Assembly: GCF_014306105.1 (NCBI RefSeq)
Contig: NZ_JACRVF010000001.1
Location: forward strand, 1,566,413-1,630,412
DNA: 64,000 bases
Source of the DNA: Pontibacter cellulosilyticus
Lineage (GTDB): Bacteria > Bacteroidota > Bacteroidia > Cytophagales > Hymenobacteraceae
Direction of reading: 5' to 3'
The notes under the pieces were generated by a model that was not told where the DNA came from, made no database searches, and worked only from the letters and a program-made list of their open reading frames with translations. The translations under genes and the position numbers were made by a program. Below, one piece after another: positions 1 through 8,597 of the stretch (position 1 is its first letter; each line of letters opens with the position of its first letter).

Positions 1-147
1 TCAAGTATGGCAACAATGGCACTGTTAAGGGCATCTGCAATCATAGCGTCGTTGTTTTTTTACAAAGTTGAAAACATGCCACAGCAATTGCAAGTATTCG
101 GATTGATAATTTGCCTTGCAGGGGGCCTGATTTTGTTAAAACATTAA
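1..147 (+). CDS. C-terminal end of an EamA/DMT-like membrane transporter (partial)
   Basis: Frame 1 is open from the window edge to a TAA at 145-147, giving the last 48 residues of a protein. They hold two hydrophobic stretches joined by a short polar piece (FFYKVENMPQQ), then a Gly-rich helix (GLIICLAGGLILLKH). This matches the last two helices of EamA/DMT-superfamily permeases, where an acidic residue before a Q-x-x-G helix and a short basic end are usual. The substrate cannot be told. The gene reads towards HPPD, and its final codons overlap the possible hppD promoter. The family call is an inference from the tail alone. Confidence 0.55.
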   Translation, partial: SSMATMALLRASAIIASLFFYKVENMPQQLQVFGLIICLAGGLILLKH

Positions 148-161
148 AAGCTGTATTTTTA
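131..161 (+). promoter_or_regulatory. Possible Bacteroidota-type promoter for hppD
   Basis: A TTTTG at 131-135 is followed after 18 nt by TATTTTTA at 154-161, close to the Bacteroidota consensus TTTG-N19-TAnnTTTG. The HPPD ATG is 32 nt downstream. The last two bases of the -7 element do not fit perfectly, and the -33 element lies inside the upstream gene, so this is only a candidate. Confidence 0.3.
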
Positions 162-193
162 CGTAATATATTATAAATTCTTTTCTACTGACT

Positions 194-1318
194 ATGACTA
201 CAGAAACCAAGACCGCAGATACACAGATTAAAGATATACTGCCGCTAAACGGCACTGACCATATAGAATTTTATGTGGGCAACGCAAAACAGGCAGCTCA
301 TTTTTACCAGACTGCTTTCGGTTTTAAGCTAATAGCCTACGCAGGCCCGGAAACTGGCGTGCGCGACAGAGCTTCTTATGTGCTGGTTCAGGATAAAATC
401 CGTTTTGTATTAACCACTGCGCTAAACCCTGACTCTGAGATTGCCCGACATGTGCACCAGCATGGCGATGGTGTAAAGGTATTGGCTTTGTGGGTAGACG
501 ATGCAGAAGAAGCATTTAATGGTACAGTAGCACGCGGTGCAAAACCAGCCCAGGAGCCGAAAACGATCACAGATGAATTTGGTGAGGTAAAAATGGCCTC
601 CATTCATACTTACGGAGAAACCATCCATACTTTTGTAGAGCGCAAAAACTACAACGGTCCGTTTATGCCTGGCTTTGTGGCCCGTACCTCTGAGCTGCAG
701 GTAGAGCCGGTTGGCTTAAGGTATGTAGACCACTGCGTTGGCAACGTAGAGTTGGGTAGAATGAACGAGTGGGTTGAATTCTACGAAAAGGTGATGGGTT
801 TTAACCTGTTGCTAACCTTCGACGACAAAGACATCAGCACTGAATATACTGCCCTGATGTCAAAAGTGGTATCGAACGGTAATGGTTACATTAAATTCCC
901 AATAAACGAGCCGGCACAGGGTAAGAAAAAATCACAGATAGACGAATACCTGGAGTTTTACCGTGGAGCCGGTGTGCAGCATATTGCCGTAGCCACCAAC
1001 GATATCCTAAAAACAGTAGCCGACCTGCGCAGTCGCGGTGTAGAGTTCCTATACGTACCTGAGACATATTACGATGACCTGATTGAGCGCATCGGCCACA
1101 TTGACGAAGACATGGAAGACCTGCGTAAATTAAACATACTTGTAGACCGAGACGACGAAGGCTATTTGCTGCAGATATTCACAAAACCTGTAGAGGACAG
1201 GCCGACGGTGTTTTACGAGATCATTCAGCGCAAAGGTGCCAAATCATTCGGCAAGGGTAACTTCAAAGCACTTTTTGAGGCCATCGAGCGTGAGCAAGAG
1301 CTGCGCGGAAACCTTTAG
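194..1318 (+). CDS. hppD: 4-hydroxyphenylpyruvate dioxygenase
   Basis: This Fe(II) dioxygenase converts 4-hydroxyphenylpyruvate to homogentisate in tyrosine degradation. The 374 residues carry the two vicinal-oxygen-chelate repeats of the family. The likely iron ligands are visible: His180 (VDHCVGN), His263 (VQHIAVA) and Glu342 (FYEIIQRKG). The family C-terminal signature GKGNFKALFEAIEREQ is intact, and length and order are normal for a bacterial HPPD. It appears to be monocistronic, with a candidate promoter upstream and a hairpin terminator at 1381-1439. No homogentisate dioxygenase or large fumarylacetoacetase lies in the window, so the rest of the pathway must be elsewhere. The identification is firm. 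Confidence 0.96.
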   Translation: MTTETKTADTQIKDILPLNGTDHIEFYVGNAKQAAHFYQTAFGFKLIAYAGPETGVRDRASYVLVQDKIRFVLTTALNPDSEIARHVHQHGDGVKVLALWVDDAEEAFNGTVARGAKPAQEPKTITDEFGEVKMASIHTYGETIHTFVERKNYNGPFMPGFVARTSELQVEPVGLRYVDHCVGNVELGRMNEWVEFYEKVMGFNLLLTFDDKDISTEYTALMSKVVSNGNGYIKFPINEPAQGKKKSQIDEYLEFYRGAGVQHIAVATNDILKTVADLRSRGVEFLYVPETYYDDLIERIGHIDEDMEDLRKLNILVDRDDEGYLLQIFTKPVEDRPTVFYEIIQRKGAKSFGKGNFKALFEAIEREQELRGNL

Positions 1319-1380
1319 CCCTGAAAAAAAGTATAGTAGCCCGTGAATATTTGGGCAATTTGCTTTAAATTATAACTGAG

Positions 1381-1439
1381 AAATCACACCAGTTCTTTCG
1401 TACGTGCAACAGACACAGAGAAAGCTGGTGTGATTTTTT
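1381..1439 (+). terminator. Rho-independent terminator after hppD
   Basis: A perfect 12-bp stem is formed by 1381-1392 and 1425-1436. The stem can extend imperfectly inward through TTCTTT/GAGAAA, and a run of six T ends at 1439. It sits 62 nt after the HPPD stop. Confidence 0.75.
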
Positions 1440-1535
1440 GTGCAGCAAAGGCACTACCGCTTTGATGCGATCGCCCCTGCTAAGGAGCAAATAAACTTAG
1501 ACTTCAAAATTTATACTTAGATACCAACAACGACA

Positions 1536-3269
1536 ATGATAGAACCAACTATTCGTCAGAAAATTGATAGCTGGCTTGCCGGCAACTATGATGAGCAAAC
1601 CAAAAGTGAAATAAACGGACTGCTGGAGCGAAACGAGCACGAATCCCTTTCAGATGCATTTTATAAAGACCTTGAGTTTGGAACAGGTGGCTTGCGCGGT
1701 ATAATGGGCGCAGGCAGCAACCGCATGAACCGCTATACTTTAGGAATGGCCACGCAGGGCCTGTGCAATTACCTGAAACAGAACTTCCCAAATGAGCAGA
1801 TAAAAGTAGCTATTGCCCACGATTGCCGCAACAACTCTGATTTGTTTGCACGCATTGCAGCCGAGATCTTCTCTGCCAATGGCATCAAAGTATATTTGTT
1901 CAGTGAGCTTCGTCCAACTCCGGAGTTGTCGTTTGCCATTCGCCATTTGGGCTGCCAGAGCGGTGTGGTAGTAACAGCCTCACATAACCCAAGAGAGTAC
2001 AACGGCTATAAAGTATACTGGAATGATGGTGCACAGGTAACAGCCCCACACGATAAAAACATCATTGCTGAGGTTAACAGAATCACAAGTATAGATGATG
2101 TTAAGTTCGAGCCAAACCCTGCAAACATTCAATTAATAGACAAAGAGATAGACGAGGCTTATATGGAGCAAGTGCTTGGCCTTTCTATTTCAAAAGATGC
2201 TATTAAGCGCCAGCATGACCTGAAGATAGTTTACTCATCTATACATGGCACCGGCATTACACTGGTACCGGAGGTGCTTAAGCGACTTGGCTTTACAAAT
2301 GTACATGTAGTCGAAAAGCAGGCTACACCAGACGGCAACTTCCCGACTGTAGTATACCCAAACCCGGAAGAAAAAGAGGCTATGACGCTTTCGCTGAAGA
2401 AAGCAGCCGAAGTAGACGCAGACATTGTTTTCGCCACCGACCCTGATTCTGACCGTGTAGGTATTGCCGTTAAAAATCTTGAGGGTGAGTTTGTACTGCT
2501 AAACGGCAACCAGACCGGCGCATTGCTAATTAATTACCTGTTGCAGGTATGGCAGAAAGCAGGCAAGTTAACTGGCAAAGAGTTCATTGTTAAAACTATT
2601 GTAACCACCGATCTTATAAAAGACATTGCTGACAGCTACAACGTAAAAATGTATGAGACACTGACTGGCTTTAAGTACATTGCTGAAAAGATCCGTGAAG
2701 TAGAGGGGAAAGAAATTTACATTGGCGGCGGCGAAGAAAGCTATGGTTACATGATCGGTGACTTCGTACGCGATAAGGACGGCATCTCTGCCTGCGCCCT
2801 GATTGCCGAGATGGCGGCAGTGGCAAAAGACAATGGCCAAAGCCTGTTCGAAATGATGATCACCATGTATGAGAAGTATAACTTCTACAAAGAAGAACTG
2901 GTATCATTCACGAAAAAAGGACAGCGGGGCGCTGAAGAAATTCAGCAGATGATGGCCGACATGCGCAGCAATCCGCCACAAAGTATAGCCGGCTCTAAAG
3001 TAGTAGAGGTAAGCGACTACAAACTAAGCACGCGTAAGAACCTGGTTACAGGCGAAGAGTCTAAGCTAGACCTAGAGAGCTCTAACGTGCTACAGTATAT
3101 GACAGAAGACGGCAGCAAGGTATCTGCACGTCCGTCTGGCACAGAACCTAAGATCAAATTTTACATCAGCGTAAACGAGCCATTGCACAGCAAAGAGGAG
3201 TACGATGCTGTAGAGAAAAAGCTTGACCAAAAGATAGAGCAGATACTAGTTGACTTAAAACTAAAATAA
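1536..3269 (+). CDS. Phospho-sugar mutase (phosphoglucomutase/phosphomannomutase family)
   Basis: This is an alpha-D-phosphohexomutase, which moves phosphate between C1 and C6 of a hexose and so links glycolysis to nucleotide-sugar supply. All four family motifs are present: the phosphoserine loop TASHNP (Ser149), the metal-binding loop DPDSDR near residue 306, the sugar-specificity loop GGGEESYG, and the phosphate-binding RPSGTEPKIKFY near the C-terminus. The 577-residue length and the N-terminal FGTGGLRG motif match the long PgcA/PGM2-type group common in Bacteroidota. The sequence does not tell glucose from mannose preference. The gene stands alone, upstream of a good terminator at 3325-3367. 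It may feed the EPS locus that begins 0.7 kb away, which is an inference from proximity. Confidence 0.93.
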   Translation: MIEPTIRQKIDSWLAGNYDEQTKSEINGLLERNEHESLSDAFYKDLEFGTGGLRGIMGAGSNRMNRYTLGMATQGLCNYLKQNFPNEQIKVAIAHDCRNNSDLFARIAAEIFSANGIKVYLFSELRPTPELSFAIRHLGCQSGVVVTASHNPREYNGYKVYWNDGAQVTAPHDKNIIAEVNRITSIDDVKFEPNPANIQLIDKEIDEAYMEQVLGLSISKDAIKRQHDLKIVYSSIHGTGITLVPEVLKRLGFTNVHVVEKQATPDGNFPTVVYPNPEEKEAMTLSLKKAAEVDADIVFATDPDSDRVGIAVKNLEGEFVLLNGNQTGALLINYLLQVWQKAGKLTGKEFIVKTIVTTDLIKDIADSYNVKMYETLTGFKYIAEKIREVEGKEIYIGGGEESYGYMIGDFVRDKDGISACALIAEMAAVAKDNGQSLFEMMITMYEKYNFYKEELVSFTKKGQRGAEEIQQMMADMRSNPPQSIAGSKVVEVSDYKLSTRKNLVTGEESKLDLESSNVLQYMTEDGSKVSARPSGTEPKIKFYISVNEPLHSKEEYDAVEKKLDQKIEQILVDLKLK

Positions 3270-3324
3270 GACGAGAAACACAATTAGCTAGTTGTAGCTT
3301 CTCTCCTTAATTGTTTCGTAAATT

Positions 3325-3367
3325 AATGTCCTGAACTAAGCCTATGTCTTTAAGTTCAGGACATTTT
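3325..3367 (+). terminator. Rho-independent terminator after the phosphohexomutase gene
   Basis: A perfect 13-bp stem pairs 3325-3337 with 3353-3365 around a 15-nt loop and ends in TTTT. It lies 55 nt after the stop of the mutase gene and 46 nt before the next ATG. Confidence 0.7.
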
Positions 3368-3412
3368 ACGTTTTAATAACCATTTTATTAAAGAAGCAAA
3401 GTCTTCCGTGTT

Positions 3413-3853
3413 ATGGCATATAGAATTATAAACAACCAGTTACAGCAAACCAAAATAGAGTTTACAAAAGCCAACGGAGATATTTATGCCATTCTGGAAC
3501 GTGCTCCTGACAATGCCTACCTGTTTGCGCGTTGGACCGGTATACAAACTATGGAAACTATACAGGAAGGTGGCAAAGTATACCTCGACGTGATGCAGCA
3601 GTACCCTGCTTCTAAATTATTAAACAGTCACAAAGAACTTATCGGCCCCTGGGACTTCGCCAACGAATGGATCTCTCAGGTATGGACACCTAAAGCCGTA
3701 GAGTTAGGTATGCGCTATATGGCACAAGTACTAGCACCTGGTGTATACGGGCAGATGTCATTTCACCAGCTCCATCAGCGTATCGGAAATCTGCTGGAGG
3801 TAAAAATGTTTGATAACGAAGAGAGTGCGAAAGAGTGGCTGTTGAGTGTGTAA
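3413..3853 (+). CDS. Conserved-type hypothetical protein, possibly STAS/SpoIIAA-like
   Basis: The 146-residue soluble protein has no signal peptide or membrane segment. Its pattern of a short beta-rich start, then a helix containing GGKVYLDVMQQYPASKLLNSH, and a final helix (EESAKEWLLSV) recalls the SpoIIAA/STAS-like small proteins of Bacteroidota, which end in a motif of the form x-ALxWL. That assignment is weak. The gene lies between a terminator and the convergent WcaJ-type gene, so it is probably transcribed alone. I see no catalytic motif. Frame, length and start look real. Confidence 0.7.
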   Translation: MAYRIINNQLQQTKIEFTKANGDIYAILERAPDNAYLFARWTGIQTMETIQEGGKVYLDVMQQYPASKLLNSHKELIGPWDFANEWISQVWTPKAVELGMRYMAQVLAPGVYGQMSFHQLHQRIGNLLEVKMFDNEESAKEWLLSV

Positions 3854-3932
3854 TTTAAAGTTGTATACCCACATATTTTATAAAGCTGTTTTCAAAAAAT
3901 GTCTCAACACTAGGGTTACAACACAGATTTGG

Positions 3933-5324
3933 TTAAAAAGCATTGTCGTTCCCTCTGATAGTCTGCCAGGCGGTTAGTACTACAATTTTCAGGTCAAGTA
4001 AAAAAGACCAGTTTTCGAGGTACCAGATATCGGCCTCAATCCTACGCTCCATAAATACAGGATTTGTTGTTTCCCCTCTGTGCCCATTCACCTGAGCCCA
4101 TCCTGTTATACCTGGTGTTAGGAAGTGGCGCACCATGAACTTATCAATCAGGTTAGAGTAATCCTCAGTGTGCTTCAGCATGTGTGGCCTCGGCCCTACT
4201 ACCGACATGTCACCCATCAGCACATTAAAAAACTGTGGCAGTTCGTCTATACTTGTTTTCCTGATAAAGGCGCCCACGCGTGTAATTCTAACATCTCCTT
4301 TACAGGCTTGTTTTTTATCTGAGTCGCCATTCACATGCATACTTCTGAACTTAAGGCAATAGAAAGGTCTGTTATCTTTTCCGGAACGAATTTGCCTGAA
4401 GAACACCGGACCTTTTGAATCCAATTTAATGATCAATGCCATTAGTGGTACAAACCAACTCAGCAATAAAACAATGACAAATGAAGAAAATACTACATCA
4501 AAGCCACGCTTTATGATTTCATTAGCTTTGTCCTCTAATGGTTCTTTTCTGGGAGTAAGGATCGGTAAATGGCCGAAAAGCTCAATATTAAAGTTCCTGC
4601 GATAATCTTTAACCTCTGGCACCAGCTTAAACCTGATCAAGCGCTTATCAGCTTCAAGCATCAGGCATTTAATCTTCTCTTGTGCCACATCTGGTAAAGC
4701 GCAGTAAACCTCGGCAATATTGTTCTCCTCCACAAAATCAAAGCAGTCTTCAACTTTACCAAGCACTCTTAATCCTTTTTTACACTTGCTTAGATCATCA
4801 TCAAAAAAGCCAAGCACTTTATAGCCTAGTTGCTTATTCATTTTGAGATGATTATATAAGTCTAACCCCAATGCTCCTGCACCAACAATTACGATGGTTT
4901 TGTACTTCACCAGTGACCAGCGAGCTGGCCTCCTGATTAGCAAAAACAATGTTTTCCAGGACAGCAGTAGCACAGAGAAGACTACAAAAGAAAGCGTTAT
5001 AAGTGAGTTAGGAAGATCAAACTGCTTAAGGGACAGCTTCAGCAAAAGCCCTATCAGAAGGTAAAGCCCAAGCGCCTTAAGTGTAGCATTGATAGTAGGA
5101 ATGGCATCACGACGAAATATATCTTCGTATAAATTCGTTACGTTAGAACAGTAAAACCAGACAAGGTTCAGAAATAGGAAATCTAGCTTGTGATCTTCCG
5201 TAATATCCTGACCAATCAGGTCAGGGTGCACGAAAGCAAACCCAGCATAAAGTGCTAGGTTCAGTAGAAAGAAATCAATTAAAATATTAAGTCCTTTAGA
5301 TAGCTTGGAGTATCGGTAATTCAT
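3933..5324 (-). CDS. Undecaprenyl-phosphate glycosylphosphotransferase (WcaJ-type EPS-initiating enzyme)
   Basis: This polyisoprenyl-phosphate hexose-1-phosphate transferase loads the first sugar-1-phosphate onto undecaprenyl phosphate at the inner membrane and so starts repeat-unit synthesis. The N-terminal third has four hydrophobic segments. A CoA-binding-like Rossmann section (IVGAGALGLDLYNHL) follows, then another membrane helix near residue 280 and the catalytic bacterial sugar transferase domain with KFRSMH, SIDELPQ, VGPRPH and TPGITGWAQVNGHRG. The 463-residue length is usual for the WcaJ/PssY group. It is the last minus-strand gene of the EPS locus and is less AT-rich than the glycosyltransferase genes before it, so it probably belongs to the conserved frame of the locus. 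Confidence 0.93.
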   Translation of the reverse strand: MNYRYSKLSKGLNILIDFFLLNLALYAGFAFVHPDLIGQDITEDHKLDFLFLNLVWFYCSNVTNLYEDIFRRDAIPTINATLKALGLYLLIGLLLKLSLKQFDLPNSLITLSFVVFSVLLLSWKTLFLLIRRPARWSLVKYKTIVIVGAGALGLDLYNHLKMNKQLGYKVLGFFDDDLSKCKKGLRVLGKVEDCFDFVEENNIAEVYCALPDVAQEKIKCLMLEADKRLIRFKLVPEVKDYRRNFNIELFGHLPILTPRKEPLEDKANEIIKRGFDVVFSSFVIVLLLSWFVPLMALIIKLDSKGPVFFRQIRSGKDNRPFYCLKFRSMHVNGDSDKKQACKGDVRITRVGAFIRKTSIDELPQFFNVLMGDMSVVGPRPHMLKHTEDYSNLIDKFMVRHFLTPGITGWAQVNGHRGETTNPVFMERRIEADIWYLENWSFLLDLKIVVLTAWQTIRGNDNAF

Positions 5325-5546
5325 AGCGGCAGAGCAGCTTAAGCTAATTGCACGGCTAAGTTACATAAAGATTTGAATATTTTAATATAAAGATGCTTTT
5401 TACTATCATCAATCAAGCAGTTCTCAAGCTTTTCACCAAGTTCTCAATACAAGCTCTCTTATTAGTCTTTCATGACATTATCTCATATAGTTTTGAAACT
5501 GCTGCTTGTATAAGAGTATTTGAAAGAGTATGTGCTAGGAACTTAT

Positions 5547-6299
5547 TTAATCGCAGCGCTTTTGCTCAAGTTTTAATCCTTTGAATATAAGTGACGATAT
5601 TGTAACCCCTATTAACACTGCTGATATGGTAGTAAACAACAGACTCCAGTAGTCATTTACATTGAAATTAAATGAAAGCCTTAAAACTATCGCTAGTACA
5701 GCAATTGTTAATACGAGTAACCAGTAAAAGTCGAAACTTTTACTTTTTCGTGGTTTGCTCTTACTAGAAGGAAGTTTTATGAGTAGGAGCAGTATCAGGA
5801 AACCTCCCAAAACTGAACATATAAGATCCAGTAATTGGAACAGTTGTATGCTGTGGTTCCACAACGTTATTTTGACTTTCAAGAATGGTAGTAACTGTAA
5901 AGTTAAGTTGTTGTTATGTGTCAAACTATCCAATAAGAGATGTGAAACTGCGCCGAAAAGTATTGATAGAATAACAACAAAGAAATTCTCTCTGAAGTAT
6001 TTATACCAATCATACCCTCTGAAACAGATAAGCTTCTGCTTTAAAAGAAGAGGCAGGTTGTCAAGTAGAGGATTTCTAACTACTACATGAAACAACAATG
6101 CTAAGCATACACCAAGAGGAATATTAAACCACAATAATCCTTCCCAACTGTGGCTAAAGGTATTACCCCCTTCCATTTTCAAGAACTTTTCAAAGTCCGG
6201 GACAATACTTCCTGTTACTAAACCAGTTAAAGATGTCCACTTTTTAGGAAGTAATCTAAATGGCACTATAGCAGCTGGATGCGAAAAAGTAAAAGGCAT
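5547..6299 (-). CDS. DUF4184 family integral membrane protein
   Basis: The N-terminus MPFTFSHPAAIVPF, followed by the VTGSIVPDFEKFL segment, is the signature of DUF4184 proteins. These are poorly characterised multi-pass proteins distantly like YdjM/metal-dependent hydrolases, with conserved His and Asp residues in the first helices. About six hydrophobic segments are seen, and an internal SHLLLDSLTH motif supplies further His/Asp. The open frame continues 23 codons further upstream, but the family start is the ATG at 6299, which I chose. The gene is AT-rich and sits between WecG/TagA and WcaJ-type genes, so it may act in envelope polysaccharide metabolism. That role is only an inference from position. 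Confidence 0.85.
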   Translation of the reverse strand: MPFTFSHPAAIVPFRLLPKKWTSLTGLVTGSIVPDFEKFLKMEGGNTFSHSWEGLLWFNIPLGVCLALLFHVVVRNPLLDNLPLLLKQKLICFRGYDWYKYFRENFFVVILSILFGAVSHLLLDSLTHNNNLTLQLLPFLKVKITLWNHSIQLFQLLDLICSVLGGFLILLLLIKLPSSKSKPRKSKSFDFYWLLVLTIAVLAIVLRLSFNFNVNDYWSLLFTTISAVLIGVTISSLIFKGLKLEQKRCD

Positions 6300-6458
6300 A
6301 TTTGGAAATAAGATTAATGCTGCAACCAAGCTATAATTAGAGTAGTTAACTCTATATAGTCCATTCAAAGAATAGCAGAATTGAACACTTTAGTTGATAA
6401 TAGAAACTTATATAGTTTATAAACACCTAAGCCTACCTAGATTGACTTTTGTCTTAGC

Positions 6459-7253
6459 TTAGTTGTTTTGAAAAGTCCGAATATCTTCATGCTGCATATG
6501 GCTTTTTTTAAATTTATAGGTGAGTTGCTTAAATTTGTGTTCGAAAAGATAAAATCCGAAGACTGCTCCATAATAAATATATCTTTTCCACATGCGCTTG
6601 GGCTCTTTCACTAAACGTACCAACCACTCCAATCCAAATTTAATCCAAAGCTTTCCAGGTCGCTTTATTCTGCCAGAGTAAAAGTCGAATACAGCTCCTA
6701 TAGAGCAGATCATTTTAGCATCTAAGTTCTCTTTGTGCTCAAAAGCCCACTTTTCCTGCTTTGGTGCTGTCATTCCTATAAACAGAACATCTGGTTTAAA
6801 AACATTCACTCTAAAAATCATATCCTCGCTGTCTTCCTCAGAAAAGTTAGCTTTAAAAGGAGGAGAATATGTACCTACCTGTACAGAAGGGAAATCTACT
6901 GCTAATCTCTTTTTTATTTTAGAAAGTGTTTCTTCAGATGAACCTAAATAAAAGCATCTACCCCCACTTATTGCCAACTTTTTTAAAAGGTGTTGATGCA
7001 AATCAGCTCCAGCAATTTTAAATATTTTTTTCCCTTTTATAAATCTTGATGCTGCTACAATACCTATTCCGTCTGGTAGTAAAACATCGGATTTTAAAAG
7101 CGAATTCTTAAACTCAGCATCTCCTTCTGCAATGCAATAGGAGTATTGATTAATCGTATTAACAAGAGTTTTCTGATGAAATGGTAATGTGTTTAGGCTA
7201 CCTGTGAAAATTGGGTATCCCATGCATTCGATGGAGGTGTTGGACTGCTTCAT
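6459..7253 (-). CDS. WecG/TagA/CpsF family glycosyltransferase
   Basis: Members of this family (GT26) add N-acetylmannosamine(uronate) or a related sugar to a lipid-linked precursor on the cytoplasmic face of the inner membrane. The signature runs LLPDGIGIVAASRF, then GADLHQHLL, YLGSSEETL, PDVLFIGMTAPKQEKW and GAVFDFYSGRIKRPG, ending in the basic W-x-R-L-x-x-EPKR-MWKRY segment. Asp and Gln residues of the known active site fall in these blocks. The length of 264 is normal. The gene is separated from the upstream EPS genes by a 406-bp AT-rich gap that contains an inverted repeat, so it could have its own promoter. Confidence 0.93.
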   Translation of the reverse strand: MKQSNTSIECMGYPIFTGSLNTLPFHQKTLVNTINQYSYCIAEGDAEFKNSLLKSDVLLPDGIGIVAASRFIKGKKIFKIAGADLHQHLLKKLAISGGRCFYLGSSEETLSKIKKRLAVDFPSVQVGTYSPPFKANFSEEDSEDMIFRVNVFKPDVLFIGMTAPKQEKWAFEHKENLDAKMICSIGAVFDFYSGRIKRPGKLWIKFGLEWLVRLVKEPKRMWKRYIYYGAVFGFYLFEHKFKQLTYKFKKSHMQHEDIRTFQNN

Positions 7254-7659
7254 TTAACATCATATTTACCTAAATGCACATATTTTTGTAACAAGCGTAT
7301 CTAGACATAATTATATGTAAATATACTAATCCTCAATTTAATAAAATAACCAAGTTTTGTGTTTTATTTTGTTGAAGATAATTCAGCTATTGGTAAAAGA
7401 AAAGTCAAGCACTCGTGATTATTTATAGATTTGACAAACACTATAATTAACAAACAATCCTTTCCACGTCTTTAGAAAATTTGCTTCTATCTAAAAAGGA
7501 ACGCTCCATTTTTGTAAGTAAAGAATTAAGCTAATGCCGTATTATCTTAACTATTCTAAAGCTTTTTAAAATGGTTAAGATAATACAACAAAATATATAA
7601 GATATGATTGATTTTTATTTAAGGATTTTTATGACAAGGTAAATAGCCAAATCTTGTGT
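7254..7659. other. AT-rich intergenic gap inside the EPS locus
   Basis: About 400 bp with no convincing open frame on either strand and very low GC. The only structure I see is the 13-bp inverted repeat at 7539-7586. The gap may be a remnant of a lost gene or hold a promoter for the WecG-like gene; nothing in the bases decides this. Confidence 0.5.
7539..7586. repeat. Perfect 13-bp inverted repeat in the EPS gap
   Basis: GTATTATCTTAAC at 7539-7551 is repeated inverted as GTTAAGATAATAC at 7574-7586 with a 22-nt spacer. The spacer is itself partly self-complementary (ATTCTAAA/TTTAAAAT), so a long AT hairpin is possible. It lies 74 nt beyond the stop of the minus-strand glycosyltransferase gene. 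It lacks a T-run on that strand, so it is not a classical terminator. Confidence 0.6.
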
Positions 7660-8595
7660 CTATCTAAATAATTCTTTCATCTTTTTTACCTGAGACATTA
7701 ATGTTCCATACACAATACGTGTCGGTACACTAAATTTTTTTTGTATATATTTTTGATAAAAATCATTGATTTCTCCAGAAGGTTCAAAAATGAACTCATC
7801 CTTTTTACCATTATCAACTACAGTTTTGTATCGATTATAATTTGTTGTATGTGTAGCTTCCTGGTCAAATCCGTTATTCGCAACTTTTGAAGTGGTAGGA
7901 TATACTGTGTACTGATTGTTTTTACTTTGTTGATAGTACCATCTAATGGCCCAAGAGTCAATACTGCCATTCATTTGCTTCTTAAGCATAGGAATGAGGT
8001 CAGAACCAGATTTAGAAAACTTTTTACGCTTATCAACACTTGATAAAAATACGTCATAGTCAGAGACTTTCCAGTCTACTGTTTCCCATCTATCCTTCCA
8101 CGTACCCCATCCCCAAGAACAACCTCTTGTTATAGTATAACAGTCATACTGATAATTATTAGGAATTTTAAACGGAAAGGAATAACCACTGACTGAGAAG
8201 ACATTCTTATTATTTTCATAATAATTCAAAGCAGTGTTCATGAAGTTTAAGAAATTTCTGGATGTTATTAAATCATCTTCAAGAACAACAGCTTTATCAT
8301 TGCTGTCAAGAATTTCTGAAACACCCTGAATAATTGAATTAGCTAATCCCTTATTACAATGTGCTTCTTTTATTATAACTTTTTTAAAGCCACTAATAGT
8401 TTTAATATAAGATCTTACTTTTTCAACTTGTCGCTGATCAAAGGTGCCTTTATAACCATCGGAAAAAATATATAATACTGAATCGGAAGCGAGATGATTA
8501 TTTTGTAAAGCTTGTACAGTCTTTTGCAAAGTTTCTAACCGTTTATAAGTAAAAAGTAAGATAGGAGCTAAAGGTGATACAATATCTGTTTCCAT
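7660..8595 (-). CDS. GT-A fold glycosyltransferase
   Basis: The protein opens with APILLFTYKRLETLQKTVQAL, typical of the first strand and helix of GT-A enzymes. An acidic metal-binding type motif follows (VVLEDDLITSRNFL) and then an aromatic acceptor-site region GCSWGWGTWKDRWE. The EDD motif and layout recall GT2/GNT-I-like enzymes. No membrane segment is seen, so it should act at the cytoplasmic face of the inner membrane. It is AT-rich and starts 2 nt after the preceding GT4 gene ends, so the two are surely cotranscribed. Donor and acceptor are unknown. Confidence 0.85.
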   Translation of the reverse strand: METDIVSPLAPILLFTYKRLETLQKTVQALQNNHLASDSVLYIFSDGYKGTFDQRQVEKVRSYIKTISGFKKVIIKEAHCNKGLANSIIQGVSEILDSNDKAVVLEDDLITSRNFLNFMNTALNYYENNKNVFSVSGYSFPFKIPNNYQYDCYTITRGCSWGWGTWKDRWETVDWKVSDYDVFLSSVDKRKKFSKSGSDLIPMLKKQMNGSIDSWAIRWYYQQSKNNQYTVYPTTSKVANNGFDQEATHTTNYNRYKTVVDNGKKDEFIFEPSGEINDFYQKYIQKKFSVPTRIVYGTLMSQVKKMKELFR

Positions 8596-8597
8596 TT

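Noticed and set aside
5393..5584. 63-codon plus-strand frame between the WcaJ-type and DUF4184 genes
   Set aside because: It overlaps the end of the DUF4184 gene on the other strand and has no recognisable domain or start signal.
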